Shown: one piece after another, positions 1-7,908 of the stretch | How the letters are laid out: each line of letters begins with the position of its first letter | How positions within the stretch are numbered: position 1 is the first letter of the stretch | Assembly: GCA_025937235.1 (NCBI GenBank) | Contig: JAICRU010000013.1 | Coordinates: 1-50,565 of the forward strand | Reading direction: 5' to 3' | Length of the DNA: 50,565 bases | DNA from: Acidimicrobiia bacterium | GTDB lineage: Bacteria > Actinomycetota > Acidimicrobiia > Spongiisociales > ZC4RG35 | Position numbers and translations under genes: made by a program | Notes under the pieces: model-generated | What the model saw: only the letters and a program-made list of their open reading frames with translations | Databases searched by the model: none | What the model was told of the DNA's origin: nothing

Positions 1-374
1 ATCCCGATGGGGAGGATCACCTCGAACAGGGAGACCTGGGGGGTCAACCCGAACAGACGCAGCACCTCCAGCAGCGAGGTGACGAAGAACCCGTAGTACT
101 TGAAGAACACGAGAATCGCCAGGTCGGCACCGATGCCGGCGGCGAGCCAGGTCCGCTGCGATCCCGGCCAAGCATCCATGGCGGCCGCTGCCAAGTGAGT
201 GATGCCGATCATGGCGGCGAGCAACATCACGAATCGCCAGTCCCACCATGCGTAGAAGATCCAGCTGGCGGTGAGGAGCCACCACTTCCAGATTCGGAGA
301 TGAGGGCGAAGCAACCACGAGGTGATCATCACGACCACGAAGAAGATGGCGAAGGTCACCGTCGGGAACGGCAA
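1..374 (-). CDS. MBOAT-family O-acyltransferase (AlgI-like), N-terminal part only
   Basis: The gene runs off the left edge, so only about 124 N-terminal residues are visible. It opens with a hydrophobic 'FPTVTFAIFFVVV' segment, then a tryptophan- and aromatic-rich helix ('WIFYAWWDWRF'), then 'FFKYYGFF' near residue 85. This order is typical of the AlgI/DltB branch of membrane-bound O-acyltransferases, which move acetyl or acyl groups across the membrane onto exported polysaccharides. The catalytic His lies in the missing part and cannot be checked. The start is a TTG with an AGGAGG ribosome binding site about 5 nt upstream; no in-frame ATG fits the family N terminus. The polysaccharide genes to the right suggest surface-glycan acetylation (inference). 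Confidence 0.8.
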   Translation of the reverse strand, partial: MPFPTVTFAIFFVVVMITSWLLRPHLRIWKWWLLTASWIFYAWWDWRFVMLLAAMIGITHLAAAAMDAWPGSQRTWLAAGIGADLAILVFFKYYGFFVTSLLEVLRLFGLTPQVSLFEVILPIG

Positions 375-639
375 GCGCCCTCCTTTTGTCCTTACAGAGC
401 GAGTCTGTGTCCGCCCCGGCCGCCGCCGCCAGGGCCGATGGTCAGGAGATGAAAGGGTCCAGTTTCGGGCCTCATGCGATGTCAGACGGTTGCGTCGTAC
501 CCGCGCATAGCGGCGAGAGAGCGGACCAGATCATCGGCGGCGGCCTCCGCTTCACCGGCTGACATCCCGGTCAGGTCGGTTCGCTGCTCCCGCCGACCTA
601 ACGTCGCGTCAGGCCGATGACTGCACCGAGGACCCGCAC
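375..639. other. Longest gene-poor gap; possible 27-codon ORF
   Basis: This 265-bp divergent region separates the acyltransferase (minus) from the flippase-like gene (plus). It holds the ribosome binding sites of both neighbours. It also holds one weak coding candidate on the minus strand, 482-565, with 27 codons of GC-rich third positions. That candidate has no clear ribosome binding site and no recognisable family. I see no tRNA, riboswitch or strong terminator. Confidence 0.3.
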
Positions 640-1650
640 TTGAGTGAATCCGCGACCTCGTCGCCGAGGGAGGGCCGGGCGCGGACCTGGGTGCAACGGG
701 TGGTCGGCTGGCTGATCGTCGCCGTCATCTTCTACTTCATCGCTCGGAGCGTGGTCGTCAACTGGGACGAGCTGGCCGAGGCCGATCTCCATTTCGACTT
801 CGGGTTGCTCCTGGCCTCCCTGGTCATCCTCGGGATCTGGATGGTGGCTCAGGCCTATATCTGGCATCTGCTCACCGTCAGCAACGGTGCCCACATCCCA
901 GTGCCCAGGGCGATGGCGGCGTGGTTCTACTCACAGCTCGGCAAGTACGTGCCAGGGAAGGTGTTCCTCTATTTGGGCCGTGTCCATCTCTACGGCCGGG
1001 AGGGACGTAGTGCAGGGCCGATAACCGTTGCCTTCGGCATCGAGTTCGTGGGCAGCCTCGCCGCCGCTGTGATCATGGTTCTCGTCGCCGCCCTCACCTC
1101 CGATGTCCCCATCCTGGACGACTATCGGTGGGCGTTGGCTATCGCCCTGGTCGCCTTCCTGGTGGCGCTGCATCCCCGGTTCATCGGCTGGGCGGTCAGG
1201 CTGGCCGCACGAGCCCTGCGACGCCAGCCCTTCGACGTGGGCCTGAGCTATCCCAAGCTGCTCGGCTTCGTGGGGCTCTACTTCGTCAACTGGACATTGT
1301 TCGGGGTCGCCCTCTTCGTCTTCATCCGCTCCTTCTACGCGCTCGATTTCGACTCGATCCTCTATCTGGCCGGCGCTTTCTCCCTCTCGAGCATCATCGG
1401 GATCCTCGCCGTGTTCGCCCCCTCCGGCCTGGGGGTCAGAGAGGGGGTCCTTGCCCTGTTCCTGGCCCCGGTGATGCCCAATTCGGTGGCCTTGGTGGTC
1501 TCTGTTGCCTCACGTCTCTGGCTCACCGTCGCCGAGCTGACTGCAGCGGGGATCGCCTACTCGATCGTCAGGTCGCGCACCCCGGAGCGGCCGCCATCAG
1601 GACAGGGGCAGGTCCCGCTCCCGGACCGTGGCCTGGAGGATTTCGACTAG
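640..1650 (+). CDS. Flippase-like integral membrane protein (LPG synthase TM region / UPF0104 type)
   Basis: This 336-residue multi-pass membrane protein has the pattern of the lysylphosphatidylglycerol-synthase TM region family (AglD2/MprF N-terminal type), whose members are thought to move lipid-linked substrates. Hydrophobic helices begin near residues 20 and 53 and recur to about residue 315. The loop 'YSQLGKYVPGKVFLYLGR' and the later 'FAPSGLGVREGVLALFL' match the family's two conserved blocks. The start is TTG with GAGG about 8 nt upstream; no better in-frame start exists nearby. The C-terminal 18 codons overlap, tail to tail, the GT4 gene on the other strand. The position between an acyltransferase and glycosyltransferases suggests a role in lipid-linked glycan export (inference). 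Confidence 0.8.
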   Translation: MSESATSSPREGRARTWVQRVVGWLIVAVIFYFIARSVVVNWDELAEADLHFDFGLLLASLVILGIWMVAQAYIWHLLTVSNGAHIPVPRAMAAWFYSQLGKYVPGKVFLYLGRVHLYGREGRSAGPITVAFGIEFVGSLAAAVIMVLVAALTSDVPILDDYRWALAIALVAFLVALHPRFIGWAVRLAARALRRQPFDVGLSYPKLLGFVGLYFVNWTLFGVALFVFIRSFYALDFDSILYLAGAFSLSSIIGILAVFAPSGLGVREGVLALFLAPVMPNSVALVVSVASRLWLTVAELTAAGIAYSIVRSRTPERPPSGQGQVPLPDRGLEDFD

Positions 1651-2721
1651 CTCCGCGGAGAGTCGTCGCTGCTCGAACCGGCTCACATACGCCCGATGGC
1701 CAGCGTCGGCAATCTGCTCACGGCGATTGGGCTGGGCCATCAGTGCCCGGATGGCGTCGGCGAGAGCGTGTGGGTCCTCGGGTGGGATGGCCACCACCTC
1801 CCCGTCTATGAACGCGGCGCGTACCGCTGGGCCATCTCGGGTCACCACCGGCCTTCGCATGGCAAGCGCCTCGTAGACCTTGTGGGGGATGACCCGGCCC
1901 GCTTTCTCCGAAGCGCCGAACACCCCGAGACAGACCGCGGCTCGGGCGACGTGGGCGGGTAGCTCCTCGAGCGGGATCATCCCGTGGCGCTCGATGACGG
2001 CACCGGTGCGGGCGATGGCCTCGTCGAGGACGTCACGGTCCGGCCCCTCGCCGATCATGACCGTGTGCAACCCGCTCGATTGGAGACTGGCCGCCGCCTC
2101 GACGATGGTGACCACCCCATGGAGGGGGATCAGCTTGCCGTAGTAGAGGACGACCTTCGGTTGCTCGTCGGGCTCGGGGCGGGGGAAGAAGAGGTCGTCG
2201 TCGGCCCCCACCGCCAGCACCCCACCAGCACGTTTCAAGCCTCCCGCCAGCTCACGGTAGAGCTCCAGTTGGGGTTCGGTGTCGGCGATGACCGTGTCCG
2301 CCAGACGTAGCGACCAGCGGTCGAAGAAGGCGGCGAAACGGGCGACCAGGGACCTGCCGGAGTAGAGCCCCCGGTCCGACACCACGGTGTCGTGGAGCGA
2401 GAAGAAGGGGTCGAACACCACCGGCGCCCGCTTCAGAGCGGCGGCGAGACGCACTACCGGCATGTCGAACCAACCCGGGTAGGACACGAGATAGAGGTCA
2501 GGAGCGGGGCGCCGGAGCAGGCGGACCAGGAGAAGCGGGTAGCGGACGAGGGCTCGCAGGGCGACACGGAGGCTGGGTCGCTCGGCCAGGGCGATCCGAT
2601 CGGCCGACCAAACGGTCTCCCTCACCACCTCGGCCTCGATCCCGGCAATGGCCAGGAGCCTGGCCAGCTTCTTGTTACGGGAGAAGTCGGGGTCGAAGGT
2701 GCCGGCCCAGACGAGTCTCAT
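1597..2721 (-). CDS. GT4-family glycosyltransferase
   Basis: This 374-residue cytoplasmic or membrane-associated retaining glycosyltransferase has the GT-B fold pattern. The N-terminal half carries the acceptor side ('LYLVSYPGWFDMPVVRLAA'). The second Rossmann half begins near 'KVVLYYGKLIPLHGVVTIVEAA' and carries the donor-binding block 'IPHKVYEALAMRRPVV', where GT4 enzymes place the nucleotide-sugar-contacting Glu. It is the last gene of a minus-strand trio (GT2, methyltransferase, GT4). Its ATG lies directly after the methyltransferase stop with no gap, so the two are probably translationally coupled. Its 3' end overlaps the convergent flippase-like gene by 54 bp. Sugar donor and acceptor cannot be read from the sequence. 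Confidence 0.85.
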   Translation of the reverse strand: MRLVWAGTFDPDFSRNKKLARLLAIAGIEAEVVRETVWSADRIALAERPSLRVALRALVRYPLLLVRLLRRPAPDLYLVSYPGWFDMPVVRLAAALKRAPVVFDPFFSLHDTVVSDRGLYSGRSLVARFAAFFDRWSLRLADTVIADTEPQLELYRELAGGLKRAGGVLAVGADDDLFFPRPEPDEQPKVVLYYGKLIPLHGVVTIVEAAASLQSSGLHTVMIGEGPDRDVLDEAIARTGAVIERHGMIPLEELPAHVARAAVCLGVFGASEKAGRVIPHKVYEALAMRRPVVTRDGPAVRAAFIDGEVVAIPPEDPHALADAIRALMAQPNRREQIADAGHRAYVSRFEQRRLSAELVEILQATVRERDLPLS

Positions 2722-3474
2722 TCATCCTCGGTTCGACGGGCTGGGGAGTCGGCCGACCGCCACGTACCCGATGCCGCGCTCAGAGCCCCGGAACGGCTTC
2801 TGGAGTAGGGCGGCGGGCCGAAGGAGGATCTCGACCGATCGCCCCAGCGACGCGGGAGGTTGAAAGAATCGCCCGCTTCCGGCCGTACCCACAGCGCCAT
2901 CGAGACGGCGGCGAGCGAGCACGTTCCTCCCCGCCTCGAGCAGGTAGCCGAGCGGCATCCCCCAGGACTCGATCGACAGCGTCTCCAGCCCGGCCGAGCG
3001 GAATACCTCGGCCAGGCCCGCACGGTCATAACGACGGCAGTGGCCTGCCATCTCGTCGCAGGGGCCGTAACGCTCGGGGTGGGCGGGCACGCTGATCATC
3101 ACATGGCCCCCGGGTTGCAGCCATCGGGACCAGGCGGCGAGGGTGCCCCGGTCGTCCTCGATGTGCTCCAACACCTCGAAGGCGACGACTAGATCGAATG
3201 TGCGGTCCGGCTCCAGGGGGACCATCTCGTTGCGCACCTCTCCCCGTCCCAGCTCGGCCAGACGGGCCGAGGCAGTGGCAAACGAGGTCGGGTCCGGCTC
3301 GTACCCCCGGTAATCGAAGCGGCCGGCCAGGCGGAAGGCCATGGCCCCCATCCCGGACCCCGCCTCCAGCACCGATGTCGGCTCGATCCGGTCGAGCCAG
3401 CGCTCGATGGAGGGCAGGCGCAGGGAGGCACTGGGGCTGAGCGCAGGCGACCGGGGGGTCGTCCCGGTCGTCAC
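2722..3474 (-). CDS. SAM-dependent class I methyltransferase
   Basis: This is a 250-residue methyltransferase. Motif I is 'VLEAGSGMGAMAFRL' (around residues 35-49) and the later 'VVAFEVLEHIEDDRG' is the Methyltransf_11/23-type motif. The C-terminal third is variable and probably binds the substrate. I chose the GTG at 3474 because it overlaps the stop of the upstream GT2 gene as GTGA; the open frame runs much further upstream, but that stretch is the antisense-free shadow of the GT2 gene in another frame. Lying between two glycosyltransferases, it may methylate a sugar or lipid intermediate of the same glycan, but the substrate is unknown. Confidence 0.8.
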   Translation of the reverse strand: MTTGTTPRSPALSPSASLRLPSIERWLDRIEPTSVLEAGSGMGAMAFRLAGRFDYRGYEPDPTSFATASARLAELGRGEVRNEMVPLEPDRTFDLVVAFEVLEHIEDDRGTLAAWSRWLQPGGHVMISVPAHPERYGPCDEMAGHCRRYDRAGLAEVFRSAGLETLSIESWGMPLGYLLEAGRNVLARRRLDGAVGTAGSGRFFQPPASLGRSVEILLRPAALLQKPFRGSERGIGYVAVGRLPSPSNRG

Positions 3475-4394
3475 TCGATCGTCGCGGGCATCACGTTGTG
3501 TGGCCTCTTGTTCAACTGGACCAGCATGTCGGCGACCATCCCGATGAGGGCCAGAGCGAAGGAGACGCCGAGGATGACCAGGGTGTTGGTGGCCACCCGG
3601 AAATCCTTGTCGACCAGGTCGTAGACCAGTTTGGCGAGCCCGGCGATCCCCAGCACGGCGGCAGGGGGTCCGAAGATCCGCATCGGCTCCCACATCAGGG
3701 TCAGCCTCAGCACCTGGAGCAGATAGCGCCGGGTGTCCTTCCACCAGTGGAACTTCGACTCTCCGGCCCGCGGGGCATAGTCGATCGGCACGTACCGGAC
3801 CGAATAGCCGTTGGAGAGGAAGGCCATGGTGAGGGTGGTGACACAGGAGAAGCCGCGGGGGAGGAGATACAGGAACTGGTCGGCCACGTCGCGTCGGAAG
3901 GCACGGAAGCCGGAGTTGAGATCGGGGATGCGCACCCCGGTCAGATAGGAGGCAAGACGGCGGATCAGCCATTTCGCCGGCCGTCGGAGGAGTCTGACCG
4001 TGCCCTCCTCGGTCTTTCTGGCCCCGACCACCTGATCGTACCCGTCGAGCGAGTCGAGGAGATCGGGGATGGTGTCATTGGGATAGGTCATGTCGACGTC
4101 TGTCCACACGACGATCCTTCCCGATGCCGACTGTGTCCCGTATTTGCGGGCCGACCCGCTTCCCCTGTTGGTGGCGAACCTGATGAGGCGAATCCCGTCG
4201 ATGTTGGCGAGCCTCTGCCCCGACCCATCCGTGGACCCGTCGTCCACGACCACGATCTCGTAGCTGTAGTCCGACTCGCCCATGGTCTTGTGGATGCGAG
4301 AGATCTCATCCTCGAGATGCCCCGACTCGTTGTAGACGGGCAGCACGATGGTCACGTCGACCTCGTTCGAGTGCTGACTCGTCTCTGCGGACAT
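3471..4394 (-). CDS. GT2 polyprenol-phosphate glycosyltransferase (DPM1/GtrB-like)
   Basis: This 307-residue inverting glycosyltransferase begins with 'VLPVYNESGHLED' (residues 17-29). 'DDGSTDGS' follows at 51-58, and the metal-binding DxD is D99-V-D101. 'DLNSGFRAFRR' is the usual dolichyl-phosphate mannose synthase-like block. Two C-terminal membrane helices, at about 235-256 and 265-290, place it in the GtrB/DPM-like membrane-anchored group that charges a polyprenyl phosphate with a sugar. It is first in the GT2-methyltransferase-GT4 operon. A CATAAT -10 box ends 7 nt before the ATG and no ribosome binding site is visible, which suggests a leaderless message. The transferred sugar is not determined. 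Confidence 0.87.
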   Translation of the reverse strand: MSAETSQHSNEVDVTIVLPVYNESGHLEDEISRIHKTMGESDYSYEIVVVDDGSTDGSGQRLANIDGIRLIRFATNRGSGSARKYGTQSASGRIVVWTDVDMTYPNDTIPDLLDSLDGYDQVVGARKTEEGTVRLLRRPAKWLIRRLASYLTGVRIPDLNSGFRAFRRDVADQFLYLLPRGFSCVTTLTMAFLSNGYSVRYVPIDYAPRAGESKFHWWKDTRRYLLQVLRLTLMWEPMRIFGPPAAVLGIAGLAKLVYDLVDKDFRVATNTLVILGVSFALALIGMVADMLVQLNKRPHNVMPATIE

Positions 4395-4401
4395 GGAATC
4401 G

Positions 4402-4407
4402 ATTATG
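4402..4407 (-). promoter_or_regulatory. -10 box CATAAT for the GT2 operon
   Basis: CATAAT on the minus strand ends 7 nt before the ATG at 4394. The short gap leaves no room for a Shine-Dalgarno sequence. Confidence 0.45.
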
Positions 4408-4451
4408 GCAGTGCCCGCCCCCGCTGACGAGGGTGGCGGTGGGCCCGGCCA

Positions 4452-4457
4452 TAAGAT
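4452..4457 (+). promoter_or_regulatory. -10 box TAAGAT before the unknown membrane protein
   Basis: TAAGAT lies 8 nt before the GTG at 4466. This box is part of the reason for choosing that start, so it is not independent evidence for it. Confidence 0.45.
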
Positions 4458-4465
4458 GCGCGCTC

Positions 4466-5155
4466 GTGCCCGACGACCTCACCACACTGGCCAGACCCGA
4501 GGTCGTGCTGGTGGCGTGGGCCGGTGGGCTCGGCCTGGTCTCCGGTGCCGTTGCCCTGGCCCGTCTCGTCGGACCGGGCTTCACCTGGTTGGTGGCCTCG
4601 GTGGCCGCCGCCCTCGGCATCGTCGGAGCCTTCAGCGTGGATCCCTGGTGGGCCCGTCTCGGCCTGATCCTGTTCGGGCTGGGACTGATTCGGGCCCGGA
4701 ACCGCCAGTTCTCGGGCATCCTCCAGCTCTTCGCCGGCGTGGCCATGGTGATCCAGGCCGCCGGCACCGGCGGCTGGGCGCCTGCGCTGTCCGCCTCGGT
4801 CGCTCTTGGGGGAGTCACGGGTGAGATGGCACTGGGCCACTGGTACCTGGTCGACCCCCGCCTGCCTCGATGGATCCTGAAGACCCTGGCCATCGTCGGG
4901 ATCGCAGGCCTGGTCGCCGACGCGGTTGTCTTGGCGATCGCAGGCCTTCCTGCGGGAGGCGCCGCTATCGCCTATTGGGTGCTGATGGGGACCTCGGTGG
5001 TGCTGATGGCCGCGGTCTACCCCTCCCTTCGCTATCCCGCCTACGCCGGGGTGATGGCCGCCACCGGTTTGTCCTATCTTGCGGTGCTCACCACCCTGGG
5101 CGGGATGTTCCTGGGCCGGGCGCTCGTCGCCGGGCTGGGCCCGTTCGGTAGCTAG
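4466..5155 (+). CDS. Uncharacterised multi-pass membrane protein
   Basis: This 229-residue protein is almost entirely hydrophobic, with roughly seven or eight membrane helices. I do not recognise the family. The most distinctive stretch is 'GEMALGHWYLVDPRLPR' (around residues 115-131), a polar-aromatic motif with a His between helices, which could bind a ligand or metal. The GTG at 4466 is preferred over the GTG at 4433 because a TAAGAT box sits 8 nt upstream of it and the extra N-terminal residues look non-coding. pepA follows 11 nt downstream, so the two are probably co-transcribed. No function is proposed. Confidence 0.65.
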   Translation: MPDDLTTLARPEVVLVAWAGGLGLVSGAVALARLVGPGFTWLVASVAAALGIVGAFSVDPWWARLGLILFGLGLIRARNRQFSGILQLFAGVAMVIQAAGTGGWAPALSASVALGGVTGEMALGHWYLVDPRLPRWILKTLAIVGIAGLVADAVVLAIAGLPAGGAAIAYWVLMGTSVVLMAAVYPSLRYPAYAGVMAATGLSYLAVLTTLGGMFLGRALVAGLGPFGS

Positions 5156-5166
5156 AGGAGGAAATC

Positions 5167-6594
5167 TTGGAGATCAGAGCCACGTCCGAGGACGCCGACC
5201 TGAGCGACGCAACCCTGATCGTGGGTGTCCTGGCCGAGAACCAGCCCGCCCCCGGCGCCGAGGACGCCCTCGCCCAGGCCCACCCCACCCTGCTCGAGCT
5301 GGCCAAGTTCGAGGGCAAGACGGGACAGGTACTGACCCTTCCCCACAGCGTTGCCAAGGCGGTCGTCTTCGTCGGCCTGGGGGAGGAGGCCGGATTCGAG
5401 TCGATCCGGGCCGGGACCGGGAATGCGGTGCGGGCGGTGAAGACGACACGTGCCGTCACCAACCTGAACCAAATCGGTGTCGATGGCGCGGTGCGAGCCG
5501 TGGTGGAGGGTGCCGCTCTGGGTGGATACCAATTCCGTGAGTACAAGACGGAGGGTGAGCCCTTAGCTCTGCAGACCCTGGAGCTGATCGAGGGCGATGA
5601 GGAAGCGATGGGCGAGACCCTGATCACGACCGATGCGACCAACCTCGCCCGCGACTGGGTCAACACCCCTGCCCTGGACAAGGCGCCGGAGGAGCTGGCC
5701 AGACGCATCGAGGAGGCAGCTACCGAGGCTGGGCTCGCGGTCGAGGTCTGGGACGAGCTACGAATAGTCGATGAGAAGCTCGGTGCATTGCTGGGTGTCG
5801 CCGCCGGCTCGGATCGGCCGCCCAGGCTCGTGATCATCGAGCACACACCGGACGAGCCCGCCGCTCACCTGGGGTTGGTGGGAAAGGGCATCACCTTCGA
5901 CTCCGGAGGGCTGTCGATCAAGACCGCTCAGTACATGGAGGAGATGAAGGACGACATGTCGGGCGCGGCCGTGGTGACCGCGGCGACCATCGCCATCGCC
6001 CGATTGGGTCTTCCCATAGGCGTCACCACGGTCGTCCCCCTGACGGACAACGCCGTTGGCGGCAACGCGACACGGCCTGGTGACGTCCTTCGGCCGGTGG
6101 CGGGTCCGACGATCGAGGTGCTCAACACCGACGCGGAGGGCCGGCTCATCCTCGCTGACGGGCTGGGCATCGTCCGTCGATACGAGCCGGACATGATCGT
6201 CGACGTCGCCACCCTGACCGGAGCGGCCCACGTCGCCCTGGGCGACAAGGTCGCCGCCGTCTTCGCCTCGGATGAGGAGGTGGCCTCCTCGATCCTGCTG
6301 GCGGCTTCACGTGCGGGCGAGCACTTCTGGGAGTTGCCCCTGTTCGAAGACTACAAGAAGGCGATGGAGTCGGACATCGCCGATCTGAAGAACATCTCCG
6401 GCGGCCGGTATGGGGGCGCGATCACCGCAGCGCTCTTCCTCTCCAGCTATGTCGACGACGCCAAATGGGCCCATCTCGACATCGCCGGGCCGGCCCGTTC
6501 CCGTGAGACATCCGGCGAGCACGTCAAAGGCGCCTCCGGTGTGGGAGTGCGAACACTGGTCGAGCTGGCCCGATCGATGACTCCACCCTCCTGA
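5167..6594 (+). CDS. pepA: Leucyl aminopeptidase (M17 family)
   Basis: This 475-residue cytosolic aminopeptidase has two catalytic zinc/manganese ions per subunit. The C-terminal catalytic domain has the M17 hallmark 'NTDAEGRL' at residues 320-327 and the metal/catalytic lysine block 'GKGITFDSGGLSIK' starting near K240. 'EMKDDMSGAA' follows and supplies a further metal ligand. The N-terminal part (about 1-160) is the variable M17 N domain. The start is TTG with a strong AGGAGGAAA ribosome binding site; family alignment supports it since no ATG is near. It is co-directional with, and 11 nt from, the unknown membrane protein. It acts in peptide turnover; a sulfhydryl or DNA-binding side role as in E. 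coli PepA is not implied. Confidence 0.93.
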   Translation: MEIRATSEDADLSDATLIVGVLAENQPAPGAEDALAQAHPTLLELAKFEGKTGQVLTLPHSVAKAVVFVGLGEEAGFESIRAGTGNAVRAVKTTRAVTNLNQIGVDGAVRAVVEGAALGGYQFREYKTEGEPLALQTLELIEGDEEAMGETLITTDATNLARDWVNTPALDKAPEELARRIEEAATEAGLAVEVWDELRIVDEKLGALLGVAAGSDRPPRLVIIEHTPDEPAAHLGLVGKGITFDSGGLSIKTAQYMEEMKDDMSGAAVVTAATIAIARLGLPIGVTTVVPLTDNAVGGNATRPGDVLRPVAGPTIEVLNTDAEGRLILADGLGIVRRYEPDMIVDVATLTGAAHVALGDKVAAVFASDEEVASSILLAASRAGEHFWELPLFEDYKKAMESDIADLKNISGGRYGGAITAALFLSSYVDDAKWAHLDIAGPARSRETSGEHVKGASGVGVRTLVELARSMTPPS

Positions 6595-6610
6595 AGGGCG
6601 AGCGTTTTTC

Positions 6611-6616
6611 TAGTCT
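6611..6616 (+). promoter_or_regulatory. -10 box TAGTCT before the sugar transferase
   Basis: TAGTCT lies 8 nt before ATG 6625 and 5 nt before the alternative GTG 6622, with no Shine-Dalgarno sequence between. Confidence 0.45.
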
Positions 6617-6624
6617 CATAGGTG

Positions 6625-7908
6625 ATGCGCAAACGCTTCCTGGTGCGTTCCACCGTGGCCGACTTGGCGGCGCTCGCGCTGTCGATCGTCTTCGCCTCGA
6701 TCTACGTGTTCGGAGCCGTGCTCCCCTGGAACTCGGTCACCGCCGCCGATTCCATTCCGATGGTCCTCTACCTCTTCCTTTCGATGGTCCTCTTCTCGTT
6801 GATCACGGCCCAGATGTCCGGGCCCGGGGTGCCCCGTCCGTCATACGGCAGGATGTTCGCCATCTTCCTGGGTACCGGCGGTCTCACCTCCCTCATCCTC
6901 CTGTTCACCCGCGAGTACTTCTCCCGTCCCTTCCTCCTCATCACCGCCGGCAGTTGGCTGGTACTGGCCACCGCCCATCGCATCATGCGGCTCCGTCGCC
7001 CCTGGACCGAGCGAATCGCGGTGATCACCGGCGAGAAGCAGCTCGCCGACGACCTCGCCGACTCACCACACGCCGACGTGGTGTGGGTGCTCGACCCGAA
7101 ATCGGAGAGCGTCCCCGATCTCCCCGACCGAAACGTCACCATGGCCGTCGACCTGAGGGTGGTCCTCTCCGAGCGGGTTGCCCAATACATCTCGTCCTGT
7201 GATGTGGCCGGGTACAACATCCAGCCCTTCACCTCGATCTACGAGGAGCACACCGGGCGGGTGCCGCTGGTCCACCTGGCGGAGGGTTGGGAGATCTCCA
7301 CACCACTTCTCGAAGTGGCGCCGTGGCTCCCCGGCAAGCGGGCGGTGGAGACACTGGTCACTCTGCTCACCGCACCGATCTGGGCGATCCTGGCGGGGCT
7401 GGTCGCCTTCTATCTGAAGCTGAGCACCGGCGGCGGTCCAGCCCTCTTCAAGCAGGAGCGGGTCGGCTTCGGCGGGGCGCCGTTCACCATGTACAAGTTC
7501 CGTTCCATGGAGGAGGACGCCGAGAAGGATGGGCCCAGCTTCGCCAGCAAGCAGGACCACAGACTGATCCCTGGCGGGAGATTCCTCCGCAAGTCCCGAC
7601 TCGACGAGATACCCCAGCTGTGGAACGTGCTCAAAGGTGACATGAGCCTGGTCGGCCCACGCGCCGAACAGGTCCCATTCGCCGATGCGTTCACAGGTCA
7701 GATCCCGTTCTACCCCCACCGGCATCTGGTGCGGCCCGGGATCACCGGCTGGGCTCAGGTCAACTACGGATATGCCGATGATGAGGCTGACACCGTCGAG
7801 AAGTTGACCTATGACCTCTACTACATCAAGCACATGTCCCCGGTGATGGACCTCCGCGTGCTCTGGAAGAGTGTCTGGACGGTCCTCACCGGGTTCGGTG
7901 CTCGGTGA
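6625..7908 (+). CDS. Polyprenyl-phosphate sugar-1-phosphate transferase (WbaP/exopolysaccharide type)
   Basis: This 427-residue initiating glycosylphosphotransferase has an N-terminal region with about four membrane helices (residues 10-125), a CoA-binding-like middle, and a C-terminal bacterial sugar transferase domain from about residue 240. The catalytic domain shows 'KFRSM' (K291), 'DEIPQLWNVLKGDMSLVGPR' and 'RPGITGWAQVN', all diagnostic. Such enzymes load a sugar-1-phosphate onto undecaprenyl phosphate to start exopolysaccharide or glycan synthesis. The GTG immediately before the ATG (6622) is an alternative start. The next gene, a Wzx-like flippase, overlaps it by 4 nt (GTGA), so the first and the transport steps of one pathway are coupled. 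No polymerase or chain-length gene is adjacent. Confidence 0.9.
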   Translation: MRKRFLVRSTVADLAALALSIVFASIYVFGAVLPWNSVTAADSIPMVLYLFLSMVLFSLITAQMSGPGVPRPSYGRMFAIFLGTGGLTSLILLFTREYFSRPFLLITAGSWLVLATAHRIMRLRRPWTERIAVITGEKQLADDLADSPHADVVWVLDPKSESVPDLPDRNVTMAVDLRVVLSERVAQYISSCDVAGYNIQPFTSIYEEHTGRVPLVHLAEGWEISTPLLEVAPWLPGKRAVETLVTLLTAPIWAILAGLVAFYLKLSTGGGPALFKQERVGFGGAPFTMYKFRSMEEDAEKDGPSFASKQDHRLIPGGRFLRKSRLDEIPQLWNVLKGDMSLVGPRAEQVPFADAFTGQIPFYPHRHLVRPGITGWAQVNYGYADDEADTVEKLTYDLYYIKHMSPVMDLRVLWKSVWTVLTGFGAR

